From Tamarix chinensis (lineage: Eukaryota > Streptophyta > Magnoliopsida > Caryophyllales > Tamaricaceae), in NCBI GenBank assembly GCA_030549775.1, contig CM060174.1, positions 47,038,707-47,102,706 of the forward strand: a DNA stretch of 64,000 nt. Reading direction: 5' to 3'. A program made the translations under genes and the position numbers. This document shows, piece by piece, positions 1 through 11,490 of the stretch (position 1 is its first letter; each line of letters opens with the position of its first letter). The notes beneath the pieces were generated by a model. It was not told the origin of the DNA and made no database searches. It saw only the letters and a list, made by a program, of their open reading frames with translations.

Positions 1-530
1 ATATAATGGAATACTGATCCTATACTAGAGTAGTGGCGACACACCCCCGCTTGTATAATGTGGCCAAGTCTCAGAAAGCCACAACATCCATCATCCTCCT
101 AAAATGGAGTCCCTACTTGAAATAGTAGACCACTGTCAGCTCACTTGCTGCTATTGCTGGCAAAAAAATCAATTACTTGGTAAATTAGGCGTAGTAGTGG
201 CTCATAGTCATACTCCACTGAGTTAGCTACATGAACTCCTTCAACTTATTCTTCTTAAGAATCTTGGGTTAAAACTTAGTATGAATTACCACCTTGATGT
301 CCTCCTAGGACTTTGGTTGTCCTCCTTGAGCATGATGACCTACCAACCTAGTGTCGATGACTCCTCATAAAAAGGAAGCTGTAATGCTCACCTTCTAAGT
401 AGGTGGGTAATCAATCGCCTTATATATCCTATCCATATCACGAGTCCATCATTTCAGAATGACTGGGTCCTTATCACTAGTGTAGGTTAGGGGGTGAAGT
501 TTCGTAACCCTTCAGATCCATTCCTCTCTA
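1..530 (-). pseudogene. Ty3/gypsy gag fragment (decayed)
   Basis: Read on the minus strand, about 440 down to 130 gives a broken gag-like frame. It contains KFxPKILKKNKLKEFM, then LTQWSMTMSHYYA and FTK, which fits the plant gypsy gag pattern KFFP...K..EF..LTQGSMTV..YE..FT. At least four in-frame stops interrupt this stretch. Upstream on the same strand (about 530-440) lies a weaker gag-like segment (MDRIYKAIDYPPT). In the host element gag would form the capsid; here it is not translatable. It sits directly left of LTR A and may be the internal part of the element that supplied that LTR, but the orientations disagree, so a separate element is equally possible. Confidence 0.5.
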
Positions 531-654
531 ATACTATAATACCCTATCCCAAAATCATTCAAATTTATTTAAAATTACATTAATATGAAATAAGTTAGTT
601 TTTGTTTTGGAGTGGACTTGAAATTCTAATAAAAATGTGAATTTTAGGCATATT

Positions 655-765
655 GATCGACTGGTTTGCCTAATCGATCGATTGATATGCTGAGTAATTT
701 ACATTTTTGTTCTCGATAAAGTGGTCGGTTGGTTTGCCTAAACTGATCGACTGGTTATCCTTTAA
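655..765. repeat. Palindromic-motif cluster A1
   Basis: Four to five degenerate copies of a motif close to AACCGATCGATTGGTT lie within about 110 bp (for example TTGATCGACTGGTTTG, TAATCGATCGATTGAT and ACTGATCGACTGGTTA). The ideal motif is its own reverse complement. Related clusters occur in LTR copies B, C and D. Confidence 0.6.
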
Positions 766-1572
766 TTTTAGATCCAAGTCTAATTTTGATTCTAATTTCT
801 CTCTAATATCTATGAAAACTTTTGATTAGAGTCAAACTATGCTAATAAGAATATTTTGGTACCTTGGAATTATTTTCATATTATTTAGATCATTACATAC
901 TTTTAATTAGATAAAATTTTCTAAAAAAACTTTTAAAGCAATCCCCACCTTCTCTTTTCTCGCTCACGTATCCATTTGTTTTTTGATATTTAGGGTGTGA
1001 GATTGACTTTGTGCACCATCTCCTGACTCACCAACCTACTACCATGCTCATTCTTGACTGCACTCAATCCCTCATCACCCATCAAGTTAGCCCTCACTTC
1101 TTGGTTGCCCGTACCCAACCTTACCAGTCACATCTCCCTATCTTATGTGAATGTCGACCTAGCTTTGCCTCTATACCTTTCATTTTTGATCCATTTTCAC
1201 TCCTCACTTATTATTCTTTCTCTCTTCTCCATTTTCTTGATGGAAAAATTTCCCAAGTTTTGAACATCCCTTCATTCTTCCCTTCTCTCCTCTATGTTGA
1301 GAAAAATAAAGATTTGCTCTATTTTCACCCATCTTTGTGTGAGCATTGTATTTCTTTTTCATCTTCTAATATTGTCTTTAGTTATCCTATGTTTTCATTA
1401 AGCAAAGTAAGAATTAAGGTCAAGAAAGGTTGAAGAGTTCAACTCTTCCTTTGACACCCTTTTTTTGAGGAAAAAGGTGGTGTTTTGTGTTCTTGTTCTT
1501 CTTTTGATTTTCCTTGATTTTAATGAAGTTTTGAAATATTATTTTTAATGGTTTTAACTTTTATTCTCTAAG

Positions 1573-1635
1573 GAATTGAGGTTTTACTAGATAGCCATCA
1601 AGTAGGAACTTCTGTGCTAGAAGAATTGCTTCAAA
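1573..1635 (+). other. Mini-exon-like segment of LTR A
   Basis: A 63-nt stretch preceded by the acceptor-like TTTATTCTCTAAG and followed by GTAATGTATTCTTATC, a weakened donor. The same arrangement occurs at matching places in LTR copies B, E, F and H. No transcript evidence is available. Confidence 0.4.
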
Positions 1636-1977
1636 GTAATGTATTCTTATCTTTAACATAAATGGGGTTTTATGGTTTATTGTTGATCCATGTGTTTAGT
1701 GTATGTGTGAGTATGATCTAATTTATTTTCTATAATTTGATCATGTGGTATACTTTGTCCTTAGGTCACATTGCTGGATTTATATGATTTTAAGCATAAG
1801 TTGGCCATTTGAGCATGATTTGTTCAAGTATGTACATTACCTTGTATCTATATGATTCTATATGTGCATCATGTATTTTTATGTGTCTGACAACATAATA
1901 TCACGCTAGGATTAATATTATAAAGTGTGGTAAATTTTGGTGTGTGTATTGTATGTTTGGGTAATGTTTTACCCATA

Positions 1978-2420
1978 CCAGTTGATCGGTTCCTCGAACC
2001 CATCAACTGGTTATGCAAGCTGTCGAATGGTTTGGAAATTTGGATCATTTAACCGTAAGATCAATCAATTGGTTTGATAAACTAGTTGACTGATTTCAAT
2101 GATTAGTCAATTGCTTTTTCAAACCCATCGACTGGTGTCTCTATAGACTAAAATGGTTTGGCCTCTACTTAGACCCATTAACTGATTGGACCAAACCAGT
2201 AGACCAATTTCTATGACCATTTGATCGATTGGCCAAAGCTATTGATTGTATTATCTGAAGGCCAAAATGGGTTGGTATTTTCTTAGATCCATCAACCACT
2301 TAGACCAAACCCACCAACTAGTTCTTATAAACAGTCAATCAATGAGGCCAACCAACCGACTGGTTCTCTGGTGTTCTTTTTGTTCAGGTCTCGTATAACT
2401 AGACCAGTCGATTAGTATGA
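1978..2420. repeat. Palindromic-motif cluster A2
   Basis: A dense run of degenerate ATCGA(C/T)TGGTT half-sites in both orientations, spaced about 20-45 bp apart, for example GTTGATCGGTTCC, CATCAACTGGTTATG and CAACCGACTGGTTC. It lies downstream of the mini-exon-like segment, the same position as cluster B2 in LTR copy B. Confidence 0.6.
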
Positions 2421-3006
2421 TTGAATGTCTTCTGGTTTGTTTATAATTTTTTTTAACATTTAAATTATGATTTTAACTATTATTACCTCAATTTAATAAG
2501 AATCATCATGATGGTATTTGGAACTTGAATTCGGTTAAGTTTGGTATCATCTTTAAATACCTAATTGGTGGCTTTTATACCTTGTAATGTGTTTGGTGTT
2601 ATCACTTGGAAACACCTAATTTAGTTAATAATGAAATTTAATCATGTTCGGTGTTATTGTTTTGAAACACCTAATTTGGTTAATAATGAACTTTAATTAT
2701 CTTTGATTTTATCACTTGGAAATACCCATTTGGTGACGTATGAACTTTATTGTGATTTGTGATATCACTTGAGAATACATAATAATGGTATATGATTTCG
2801 TTTGAGCCTTTTTCTCTAGGTCTCTAGGTAGATGTCGGGAGTTAGTGGGCGGGTTGCCCTGTGGTTATGTTTTTCATTTAGTATCTATTTCCTTCTCTAC
2901 TTGGGTTGTGGTTGGTCTCGGGTATGCACATATCTTTGAGGTATAGTATTATGCAATGGTAGGTTGCTGTGGCATCAGTGCCCAATGTGGGTGGTTGGTA
3001 TCTCAG

Positions 3007-3283
3007 TACAAGCCCCCTAACACTTCGTATGACCCATTGCTTAGGTGGATGTTGTATCCCAAATTGTGTTAGCCCTTGTGGCAGAGACATTCAAGGTGTG
3101 GTGGGTGAGGTATCCTAGTACAAGCTCTCTTGGTGTACTTCAACCATGTGTTCTAGGTGTGGTATTTCAATTTGTGTGAACCCTTGTGGTAGGTGTATTC
3201 GATGTGTAGTGGGTGTGATATCCTCGAAGAAAGCTCCTTCAATATATCCTTACCCTGTGTAGTGGGTGTGGTATCCCATTGTG
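3007..3283 (+). repeat. Imperfect tandem repeat, ~110 bp x 2.5
   Basis: Units start at about 3007, 3119 and 3225. Each carries TACAAGC-like, TTGTGT(T/G)AACCCTTGTGG-like and GTGTAGTGGGTGTGRTATCC-like segments. The block sits near the 3' end of LTR A, where copies D, E and F carry tandem blocks of different sequence. Confidence 0.6.
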
Positions 3284-4234
3284 ATTATTTATGCTTCCAT
3301 GACTTTTGTTCATGGTGAGAAACTAGATGCATCTGAACGAACTATCTTATTAATCGAAAATTGTGTGGTCACTAAAGGAGGAATTTTAATATGATTTATA
3401 TTGCATAGATTGCGGCATATTTACTGTATTTTTATACTTCCATGATTTCTATGCAAGCATGTCTTGTTGTAGTACTACTTGAGATTAAGAGTTGAGCTAT
3501 ACCCATATGATATCACCATAATGTTATATGACTCCAGTGTGCTGCATGATCCTTACCATATTTTAGGTAGTATGTTTTACCAGTACCTCATCATATTAAT
3601 ACTATACTTGTGTGCTCATTGTGAAGATCTAACTTCTTATCCATGAATCTTAGAACCAAAATACTAGGTATTACAGCTATACCCAATGCAAATTTGGTTT
3701 ATCATACAATCTTCACATATATCACAAGGCCAAAATGGTTAAAAGTAAAACAAAGTAGGTAGAAGTGAGAGTAGCATTATAAACATAAATATGATTTTGG
3801 AGTTTAACTCCAAGTATAATAAAATACAAAAAAAAAATGAGATGCCATGGAGCTAAGAGTCCAAAAAGATAGCTAAATAAAACTATTTCCCAAATAATAT
3901 GACTCTATGTCGATGCATTGATATAAAACTTCACTCTACCCCATATAGAGCATCATAGGCAACGAAATCATCCCGTTAACCCTTAATGACTTGCACAAAA
4001 GCATCAGGGTCATTTGCTCGTGGGAATGATCTATAACCATTAAAATGAAGGTTAGTACGCTATGTATTGAGCAAGGTGAGAATATTATCGAGTTAGTAAT
4101 ATAATTAGATACATGCATTCATAATAGAATGTAAGTATAGATGTGAAACACATGAAATATCACAAGATAAGCACTGATTTATGCCTATTTATAAAATATA
4201 AAAGTCTCCAATCTTTTGTTTACATTGATTTAAG

Positions 4235-4560
4235 GGATCCCGTTATTCTTAAACCAGTGGAATGGTTTGAAACAATTATTCAATAAAACACATCCAAGCC
4301 ACTAATATCATTTGGTGGAATAAACCCAACACCTTTCAAATGTTCTTGAGCTACTATTCTTTAACCTATGGAATGGTCTCAATAATCTCTCTAGAACAAC
4401 ACATCTAGATACTTCGGTCCTAACTCACATATTCTCCCACTTTAAGTCATTAATATCTTTTACTTTAATTTACTTATTTGAAATCATAATATCTTTCACA
4501 TTCAGTTTAGGAACCCACTATTCTTAAGTCGATGGAATGGACCAATGCATCTCCTAAGAT
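4235..4560 (-). repeat. Three imperfect tandem units in LTR E
   Basis: Three copies of a (C/G)TATTCTTAA-(C/G)(C/T)(C/A)-GTGGAATGG-like unit start near 4235, 4345 and 4510. Read on the minus strand they correspond to the CCGGTCCACCGGCTATAATAG units of LTR F, so the two blocks are homologous though much diverged. Confidence 0.5.
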
Positions 4561-5557
4561 AAAATGCTCTTGACTCGCATAATATTTCACTTTAAATGAT
4601 TAATGTATTATTCATGATTGATTTGAAAATTACAAAACATATTTAAATTAGGTAAAGCACATCACAAGGATCATAAGGTCATTCTTTAGGGTTAAGATCC
4701 TTATATTCCCTCGAAACCCTAATTTCACATTTTAATCATAACCCCTCTTGTATTAGTCTTTTATCCACAAAATTTAGTACCTCTTTCTCAATTATGATGA
4801 TGATGACGATGATGATGATCATCATCCTCATCAATATAACCATATCTAGGCCTAACTCTAAGGTCTTGTAGATACGATAATAACCATATCTCAAGAGATA
4901 TTATTTTTAGGGCTTATAAGCCCTACTTTTACAACTACGTTACAACTTTTCTTGTAGGTTCCATATAACTACCATATTTAATACAAATTCACAAAATTCT
5001 AATATTAAAAATAAATTCAAATTTCATGGTCTAACTCTACTATTTCACACATGTGATAATGGCCTTCTTGTTTTAGGGTTACTATTTCTAAATTTTTCCA
5101 TTTTTATACTTTATTAAACTTAGTCCATTCATGAATACTCTAAAAACTTTCTATAAACTCCTTACTATATTTTGGATGATATAACACATTAGAATACCAT
5201 TATTGCCTATATTAACCAAAAAACCTTTATTTATTGTAGATTTTACATATATTGGCACCATTACATCCAAATCATCTATTTAACTCCATATACATTATTA
5301 TACTCATTTAAGACTCATCATATCCTAATAACCCCATATTAAAACCATATATCACACTGAGGGTTACAACATATAAAATTATCGTATGATATCATAAAAT
5401 CCTTAACTCGCTTATTTTTCCATCTCACGATATCAAATATCATATCATAGAATTAACAATCATTCATTTAAGCACATAATAATAATAATATGGTATCACA
5501 AAAATTCATGCATGCCACTTAGTAATGAAAATCCTAGACTATGACAAGTATTCTTAC

Positions 5558-5601
5558 AGAGTAAGGATAGTTTGGCTTTTCTAGAACCTCCAGAAAATCA
5601 C
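5558..5601 (-). other. Mini-exon-like segment of LTR E
   Basis: On the minus strand the acceptor-like TGTGGTTTCTTAG precedes GTGATTTTCTGGAGG, and 44 nt later CT is followed by GTAAGAATACTTGTC, a good donor. The position and flanks correspond to the segments in copies A, B, F and H. Confidence 0.4.
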
Positions 5602-6254
5602 CTAAGAAACCACAATAAAATAGCATTATGATTAAATAACATACTTTATGAAAATTTAAGGTAATGGAAGTGTAAAATAATGAAGGAAGAACGAACCAAG
5701 TAAAGTGTGTGTTTATGAAGCTTTATGCAACCAAAAGGGGAGGAATGTTGGGTTGTGCCTAAGGGAAGGATGGAGCAACAACTGTTTGTGCTATGGCTAG
5801 GGGATGTGCACTAGAGGAAGTTGCTAAAGGGATACATCAGTGGAAATGGCCGAAGGAGGGATTTGCGCATTGGTGGAAATGGCGGAAGTAAGGCAATGTG
5901 CGCCTGTTGGTTTAGTTGAATAGTGATGGTGTGGTGCGGTTGGTGTGATCGAATGGTGGGGGTGGTATTCAGTTATTGTTATTGGATCCACCGAAATAAA
6001 AGAAAGGAGGAATGTGTGGCAAGTTTTGCTAAAAGGTGGGATGGTACATCAGGTGTTTTAGCTGTTTGTTGTGGGACAGGTTGGGTGGAATTCATCGATG
6101 GTGATGGTGGTGTTTCAGTGAGGGTCATCGAAGGTGGTTGTTGGGAGCTGTTTTAGTGACAATGAGGTGGAGGGAAAGGAAGCAAAGCAGGCTACTCTTG
6201 GTGTTGGAGTTTTTGTAGAAGAAGAAGGGAGAAAAGAGATACTTAGGGAGCATT

Positions 6255-6257
<3 letters not shown>

Positions 6258-6316
<59 letters not shown>

Positions 6317-6323
6317 ATATATG
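6258..6323. repeat. (TA)21 microsatellite with GATATA tail
   Basis: Uninterrupted (TA)21 runs from 6258 to 6299, followed by repeats of GATATA. It lies within the U3-like part of LTR E. Open frames across it on both strands encode Tyr-Ile repeats and are artefacts of the microsatellite. Confidence 0.95.
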
Positions 6324-6784
6324 TACACACATATACATGCATGAAGAGATGGGAGAAGGGGAGGGTATGATTGGGTGAGATTTTCAACCCCAACCCAAGA
6401 TTGTAGGAGGTAGGACTAGCTTTGTAGGTGATGGGGGCATGGGAGGCATTATCTAAGGGTAAATTTTCACACAAGAAGAAGGGGAAACAAAGGAAAAAGA
6501 GAAGGGTCGGCTAAAGGAAGAGAAAGGGAAAAAAGAGAAGAAGAGAAAATAAAAAGAGGAGATAATATGTTTGGTTTTTGGATTAGATTAAGGCTAATAT
6601 AATTTAGCTTAGGATATTAGGATATTTTAATTATCAATGAATCGAGATTAGGCTAAACTTTTAGGGTTAGATAGTTAGTGTAAGGTGGAAATATTAATTA
6701 AACATGGTTATGATTAGGTTACAAATTTAATCGTTTAGGATTACTTTTAGCTAAATTTTGGGGTTTCTTACATATACCTTACAT

Positions 6785-8650
6785 GTTGAAAAAAATCTAC
6801 AATATATTCTCCATGAAAACCATCTCTAGGACCTTTCCCCATTGCAAATCTGATGATATTGTAGTCACGTAACAAAAAATTAGGTTTAGTGGATTGGTTC
6901 TTATCAAATCTAATTTTAGAGGTTTTTTTCCTTGTGGCATCATCATTTGCAACATAGATGAAAAAATAAGTTATGATAAAGTTTTGGATAAAGATGATAC
7001 ATTATAACAAATTCCTTGATCACATGCATCAATATATTCAGCATTCCATACATATAGGTTCCAATTTATTCAAATTATTCCATTTGGATGATATGTGTAA
7101 TTATCTAACCAACTTCAATATGGAAAGCTATTTCTAGCATTGGTGGCATTTATTCCTTTAAATCTTATTTCAACTAAACCTTTAAGAATAGTATTATTAT
7201 TATGAATCCAACTAACTAATCCTCTTTGCTTGAGAGATTCATTTAGCCTTCTCACATTCCACTATCTAATCTTCATGCTAGGTGAACCCTAAAATTAGGG
7301 TGAAAAATATCTTCTTTCACCTTTCTTCCATGGAGGATAGTAAACCATAATTCTTTTTTGTCCCATTCCAAGGAGGTGAAATCACTTTTGATTGATGAAG
7401 CCCTAGTGTAGGTCCTTGTTGTATGTAATTTTTTTTTGGAGAATTAATAATTTCTTTTCCTAGTTGCATAATAGATTATGCTTTAGTAGAAACAAGTTGC
7501 ATAATTATTGTAGCTAATGAATGTGGCTCTAGATTATAGGGAGGATTTATTGTCATCTTTTTGACCCATTGTTCCATAGGCTTTTGTTTATTGGGGATTG
7601 GAGCTAACATAGGATTACAAGAAGTGGAGTGATGTCCAAATTTTTTATAGTTGATACAATATTGTGTTTTTCACTCATAATGAACTTGTTTGATGATAGT
7701 TGAGCCCAAAGGTCACTAAATGAGAATATGATAAGGTAAATAACTATGATTATCAACCTCCACCAATAATCTTGCATAAGATGTCATGTCCCTATTTCAT
7801 GTGACTCCATCTATACTTAAAGGTTTTCCAATGCATTTGGCAATTCGGACAATTGAATCTTTAGGACCAGTAGGTAAGTAGTAGTCATGGGAGAGTAGTT
7901 CAAATATGAAAAAACTTAAACTCTTTATATTGAAAAAAAATTAGGGTTCTATAGCTTGAGAAAAGTGGTTTTTCCATGCAACACCAGAAAGGACTATCAA
8001 GATTTTTAACAAAATCTTCTTTGGTTTTGAATTAAAATAGCATAAATCCACTTTTTTGTAAATGGATTGTGAGAGAGGCAATATGATACCACGTTTTTCA
8101 GACAAAAGACACCATTGCTAATAACAAAAAAGGTTTCCTACCACATACTCAACCAACTAATAAATTTTTCTATGTTTCAGATTCACGAATGACCTGTGCT
8201 TTCTAAATCAACGCAATTGAAGCCCCATCCTTAATTTGTGGCCTTAAATAGTTTAGTTGTAGTAATGAATCAGGGTGATGGCTATGCATACTTTGATCTC
8301 TCCATAAAGTAAATGTGATTGGAGAATAATATTTATATTTCTTAATTGAATTAGTTTTCTTATCTGACTATTCTTGTATTAATGCTTGTGAATCATAATT
8401 ATTGATAGGTCAAAGATGAGCCGCATTAACTAGGTTTGGGCTATTTATGTCTATTAATTGTGAAGTGAGTTGATTACATCCACTAGGATATAGATTTTCT
8501 CCCTCAATTAAATCTATTTGTAAACAATAGTGATTATTCAAAAATTCAATAGGAGAATTAATTTTTTCAGAGGTAGATTTATTATCATTGGTCGATTCTT
8601 GTAATTCGTTTAAGATCTCTGGAAAATTAACTTGTGCCTATATTACTTCC
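6785..8650 (-). pseudogene. LINE remnant: ORF1 (DUF4283, zinc knuckle) and endonuclease start
   Basis: On the minus strand a decayed LINE reads from 8650 downwards. Around 7960-7690 it gives a DUF4283-like segment (VRIAKCIGKPLSIDGVT, then SYARLLVEVDNHSYLP). At about 7668-7612 comes a zinc-knuckle segment, TQYCINYKKFGHHSTSC, with the CxxC....H....C spacing partly lost. The apurinic-type endonuclease begins near 7275 (WNVRRLNESLKQRGLVSWI) and is traceable to about 6990 (NYTYHPNGII, then SDQ-like ACDQGICYNV). Frameshifts and stops are frequent. ORF1 binds the LINE RNA and ORF2 nicks the target in intact elements. No reverse-transcriptase part follows; LTR E begins instead, so the 3' two-thirds is missing. 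Confidence 0.75.
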
Positions 8651-8729
8651 TTCACCAGTATTTTGTTATGTTGCTTTTATGCCACAGAGTCATAAGACAG
8701 GGAGGTTTACTTATTAGTTTTGTAATTAT

Positions 8730-9500
8730 TATACTAGTAGTAATAGTAGTAATAAAAATTAATATCATTATATTTATGAATAATGATCATAATGATTCTA
8801 ATTAATATTATTATAATAATTATTAAATTTATGGCATCATTATTATAATTATGTAGATAATAATTATTATTATACAAAATATAATATTTTTGATAACAAT
8901 TTATTATAAATATAATCATAAATATCATTATCATTATTAACATAGATATTTTTCCAACTAAACATTAGGTTTACCGGTTAGATTGACCACTCCTCTTGGA
9001 CTCCTATTCTTAGCCTCAACCTAGTGGCTAGCTAGTCATAGATTGTATCGCATACTACCTTAAGCATAACCTAATTAGCTGACAAGCGCTAAGACGCTCG
9101 TCAAGGCCCACTCGGCTCATGGCCATCCACTCCCTCACCTCTTTTGTACGGGTGTCGTCTATCATCAATGGCATACAATAAATTTAATAACACACACCAC
9201 TTTACTCTATTTTTTTCTATTTTCTCTCCCTACAACTCCCTGTCCCTAAAACCCCTTAGGTCACATTCTCCTCTAACAATTATAATTATAATTATAATTA
9301 TAACAATAATAATATTTACAATAATTTTTTTCTTACTATTATTATTGTAAATAATAATATAATTTTATTTATATTGAAATTATTATAATAGTTATTATAA
9401 ACAATAGAAATATTATAGTTACTTTTTTTATCAATTTTATTATAGTAAGTGTTAATAATATTTTTAATAAATAAAATTATTAAAATTAATTATATTATTA
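8730..9500. repeat. AT-rich low-complexity region
   Basis: Runs of ATT, TTA and ATA dominate 8730-8945 and 9280-9500, including an (AATTAT)n stretch near 9279-9303. The 8950-9260 interval between them has ordinary complexity but no recognisable feature. Short frames here encode Ile/Asn/Tyr repeats and are not genes. Confidence 0.85.
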
Positions 9501-10059
9501 TAGTACTGGTACCTCACTGGCATAGATATTAAATGTTAAAGTAAAGTTTCTAGTCAGATAATAAATAGTGTTTTTATGAATATTTTTTTTAAAATTTATA
9601 ATGGAACTTTGTTTTGACATGGTTAAAATTTTTATAAATGTAATTTTTTTTACAGATTTTGATTTAAAAGATAAAAAGTGGTATTTGTTATCTTTATGCT
9701 TGTTTTGAGATATATGCACCTCTGGATTGAATTTCAAGAATTTAAAGAGTATTGGTCTTTAAATGACTAAATAGATGAATGATATGATAAATTGAACTTT
9801 ATAGCCTTATTGATCTAATTTTGACTTTTAGTTGATTTTTAGGGACTCTTACCCAATAAGAAGTGCACCACTTTTACTTCTAGAATAGTATTTCTTATAG
9901 CCTCTAGCCTTTGATTATGGGTTTTTTCCTAAATATTTTGTGTGATCCTAATATTAAATCTAATCCCTTGGATCCATAGCTTTCATTATCTTGAATGGTC
10001 CATGAACATTCTTTTAAGTTTTATGTTAACCATAAACACATTTGTGTGAAAATAATTCC
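9501..10059. other. No recognisable feature
   Basis: AT-rich sequence without a supported gene. It may be the 5' part of LTR copy G, whose left end I could not place. Confidence 0.5.
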
Positions 10060-11475
10060 CTTCTGATGTGAGAGGTTGCAGTAATCCTTTAAAATTAACC
10101 GAGGTCACTATAATCCTTTAAATTTTGCAAAGGTTATGTGTTATCCTATAAAATAAATATAGGTGATAATAATCCTTTAAAATCAATATATGTTACATAT
10201 AACCTTTTAATATCAGTAGAGGTTATGATAATTCTCTTAAAATTAGTAGAGGTTATATGTTATAATTTAAAATCAATAGGCATCCCTAGAATTTTTTTTT
10301 CATGTTTTTTTTTTAAAATAGAAGGGAATACTAGTTGTGTAGTGGCATGGTTCCTTTTCCATTCTATATAATCATTTGAACTCTATAGTGGGGATACATA
10401 CTCTAGGATTAGGATACCTTTGGTGAGACTACATTTACCAAAGTTCATTGGTAGTGGATATGATTCTTGACCTATTATGGCATTTACGATTTTAGTCTTG
10501 GTGGTTGTTGGATACATTGTACAAGCCCCCTAGAGTTAATATTCTTATTTGTTTTGGAGGTGGAAGCTCATTTAGATATGGGACTCTATGACCTTTTTTC
10601 ATATTTGATATGATAGAATGTCCACATATGGATATTGATATATATTTTTGAATATGCCTAGTAGCCTTTGTCTATTTGTGGTAGGAAAGGATGTCTATAT
10701 GCAAATTTTTTATTTTATACCCTTATTATTTGTACCTTTGACTTTGTAATTATGGTAGGATTGGTTTCCATATATACTCTTAGCTTTTTTACGTCCTATT
10801 GCTATGTTGTGTCCCATGAATTCTATTTATTAGTGCTAGTACCGGATGTCCAGGTTTATAGTTTGAAGTTTGTCTTCATATATCCCCATATGATATTCCT
10901 TGTTTTGTGTTACCATATCCTTATGAAATCTAATGATTTTTGTTTAGGGTTAACATCTTAAAATATTCATGAAATTTTGAATAAGTTTCCACACTATAAA
11001 GTGACTAAATGCTTGAGTTTCCTTAGGAATTTTATATATTTGTTTATTTATGATTAAATACAAAATGTCTACATGACTTACGATAATGAGATAACATGTT
11101 TTACATGAAATCATGCTTATGTGTGATAATTAGGTCTTGAAATATACACTTATAGTACTAATGCCACACCATTTTAGTTTTTATACAACTATCTTGTGCT
11201 TGTTTAAATCATTAAGAGTTTTTGGTTATATTCTTGGGATACTTATTCTATTTCTCTTAGATCTTGTTGAGGTTTGCCAGATCCTAATGATCATGTATTT
11301 ACTTTTTTCTATATGATTTGTATGTCTTGTATGAGTTTACCTTTTAAACTTGCACCAAATGTAGGTTAGGTATTGGTTGTACCTCTTCTATATTGGTTTA
11401 ACGCCTAACTTATTTAGATATCACAAAATGTCTTGTAAAAAATAATAATATTGTCATAAAAATGGGGATGCTACA
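10060..11475 (+). mobile_element. LTR copy G (5' LTR of a non-coding element)
   Basis: The segment ends AATGGGGATGCTACA at 11475 and is followed at once by a primer-site-like sequence. Positions 11080-11340 match 16040-16300 in copy H, sharing TATGCTTATGTGTGATA and ATTTCTCT(T/C)AGATCTT-like segments. Near 10500 it carries TACAAGCCCCCTA, also found in LTR A at 3007, which ties it to the same superfamily. The left boundary is not determined. No coding capacity. Confidence 0.55.
10073..10282 (+). repeat. Tandem repeat, ~29-30 bp x 7
   Basis: Seven successive degenerate units with the pattern GAGGTTA-N6-ATCCTTTAAAAT-N5 (for example starts at about 10073, 10102, 10132, 10161, 10190, 10220 and 10250). 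The CTTTAAAAT core is the best-kept part. Confidence 0.75.
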
Positions 11476-11478
11476 AGT

Positions 11479-11490
11479 TTATATCAAAGC
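11479..11490 (+). other. Primer binding site of the G/H element
   Basis: TTATATCAAAGC starts 4 nt after the CA that ends LTR G. It matches 9 of 12 positions of TGGTATCAGAGC, the plant initiator tRNA-Met primer-site sequence. Confidence 0.5.

Larger units (their letters stand above)
535..3675 (+). mobile_element. Large LTR-like repeat, copy A
   Basis: A roughly 3.1-kb non-coding segment that aligns by eye with copy B at 26.9-29.1 kb: 768-975 with 26939-27150, 1510-1680 with 27700-27840, 2460-2700 with 28490-28690, and 3430-3675 with 28870-29100. It begins TATAATACCC, a likely decayed TGTAACACCC start, and ends GGTATTACA. Inside it are two palindromic-motif clusters, a mini-exon-like segment at 1573-1635 and a tandem block at 3007-3283. 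I see no gag or pol and no clear target-site duplication. The left boundary is less certain than the right. Open frames inside it, including a 140-codon one at 1011, are not conserved in copy B. Confidence 0.6.
3677..6772 (-). mobile_element. Large LTR-like repeat, copy E
   Basis: Read on the minus strand it starts TGTAAGAAACCCCAAAA at 6772, resembling the start of LTR F. Three segments match F in the same order. The polypyrimidine U3 region near 6480-6560 resembles F 33420-33540. The tandem block at 4235-4560 contains CCAGTGGAATGG, matching the reverse complement of F's repeat with its CCGGTGGACCGG. Positions 3950-4090 match the reverse complement of F 37560-37700, including TTCGTGGGAATGA-like and GGTTAGTACGC/GATCAGTACGC segments. 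No gag or pol is present. Its 3' end meets that of copy A near 3676, and the exact left terminus is not clear. Confidence 0.6.

Noticed and set aside
1011..1433. 140-codon frame in LTR A
   Set aside because: No motif, and the homologous stretch in LTR B is interrupted.
4794..4832. GAT/ATC run as a regulatory palindrome
   Set aside because: It is a short imperfect trinucleotide repeat running into its complement, within a decayed LTR; no sign of function.
6115..6474. 119-codon and 78-codon frames over the (TA)n tract
   Set aside because: Tyr-Ile repeats come from the microsatellite; frames on both strands show the same artefact.
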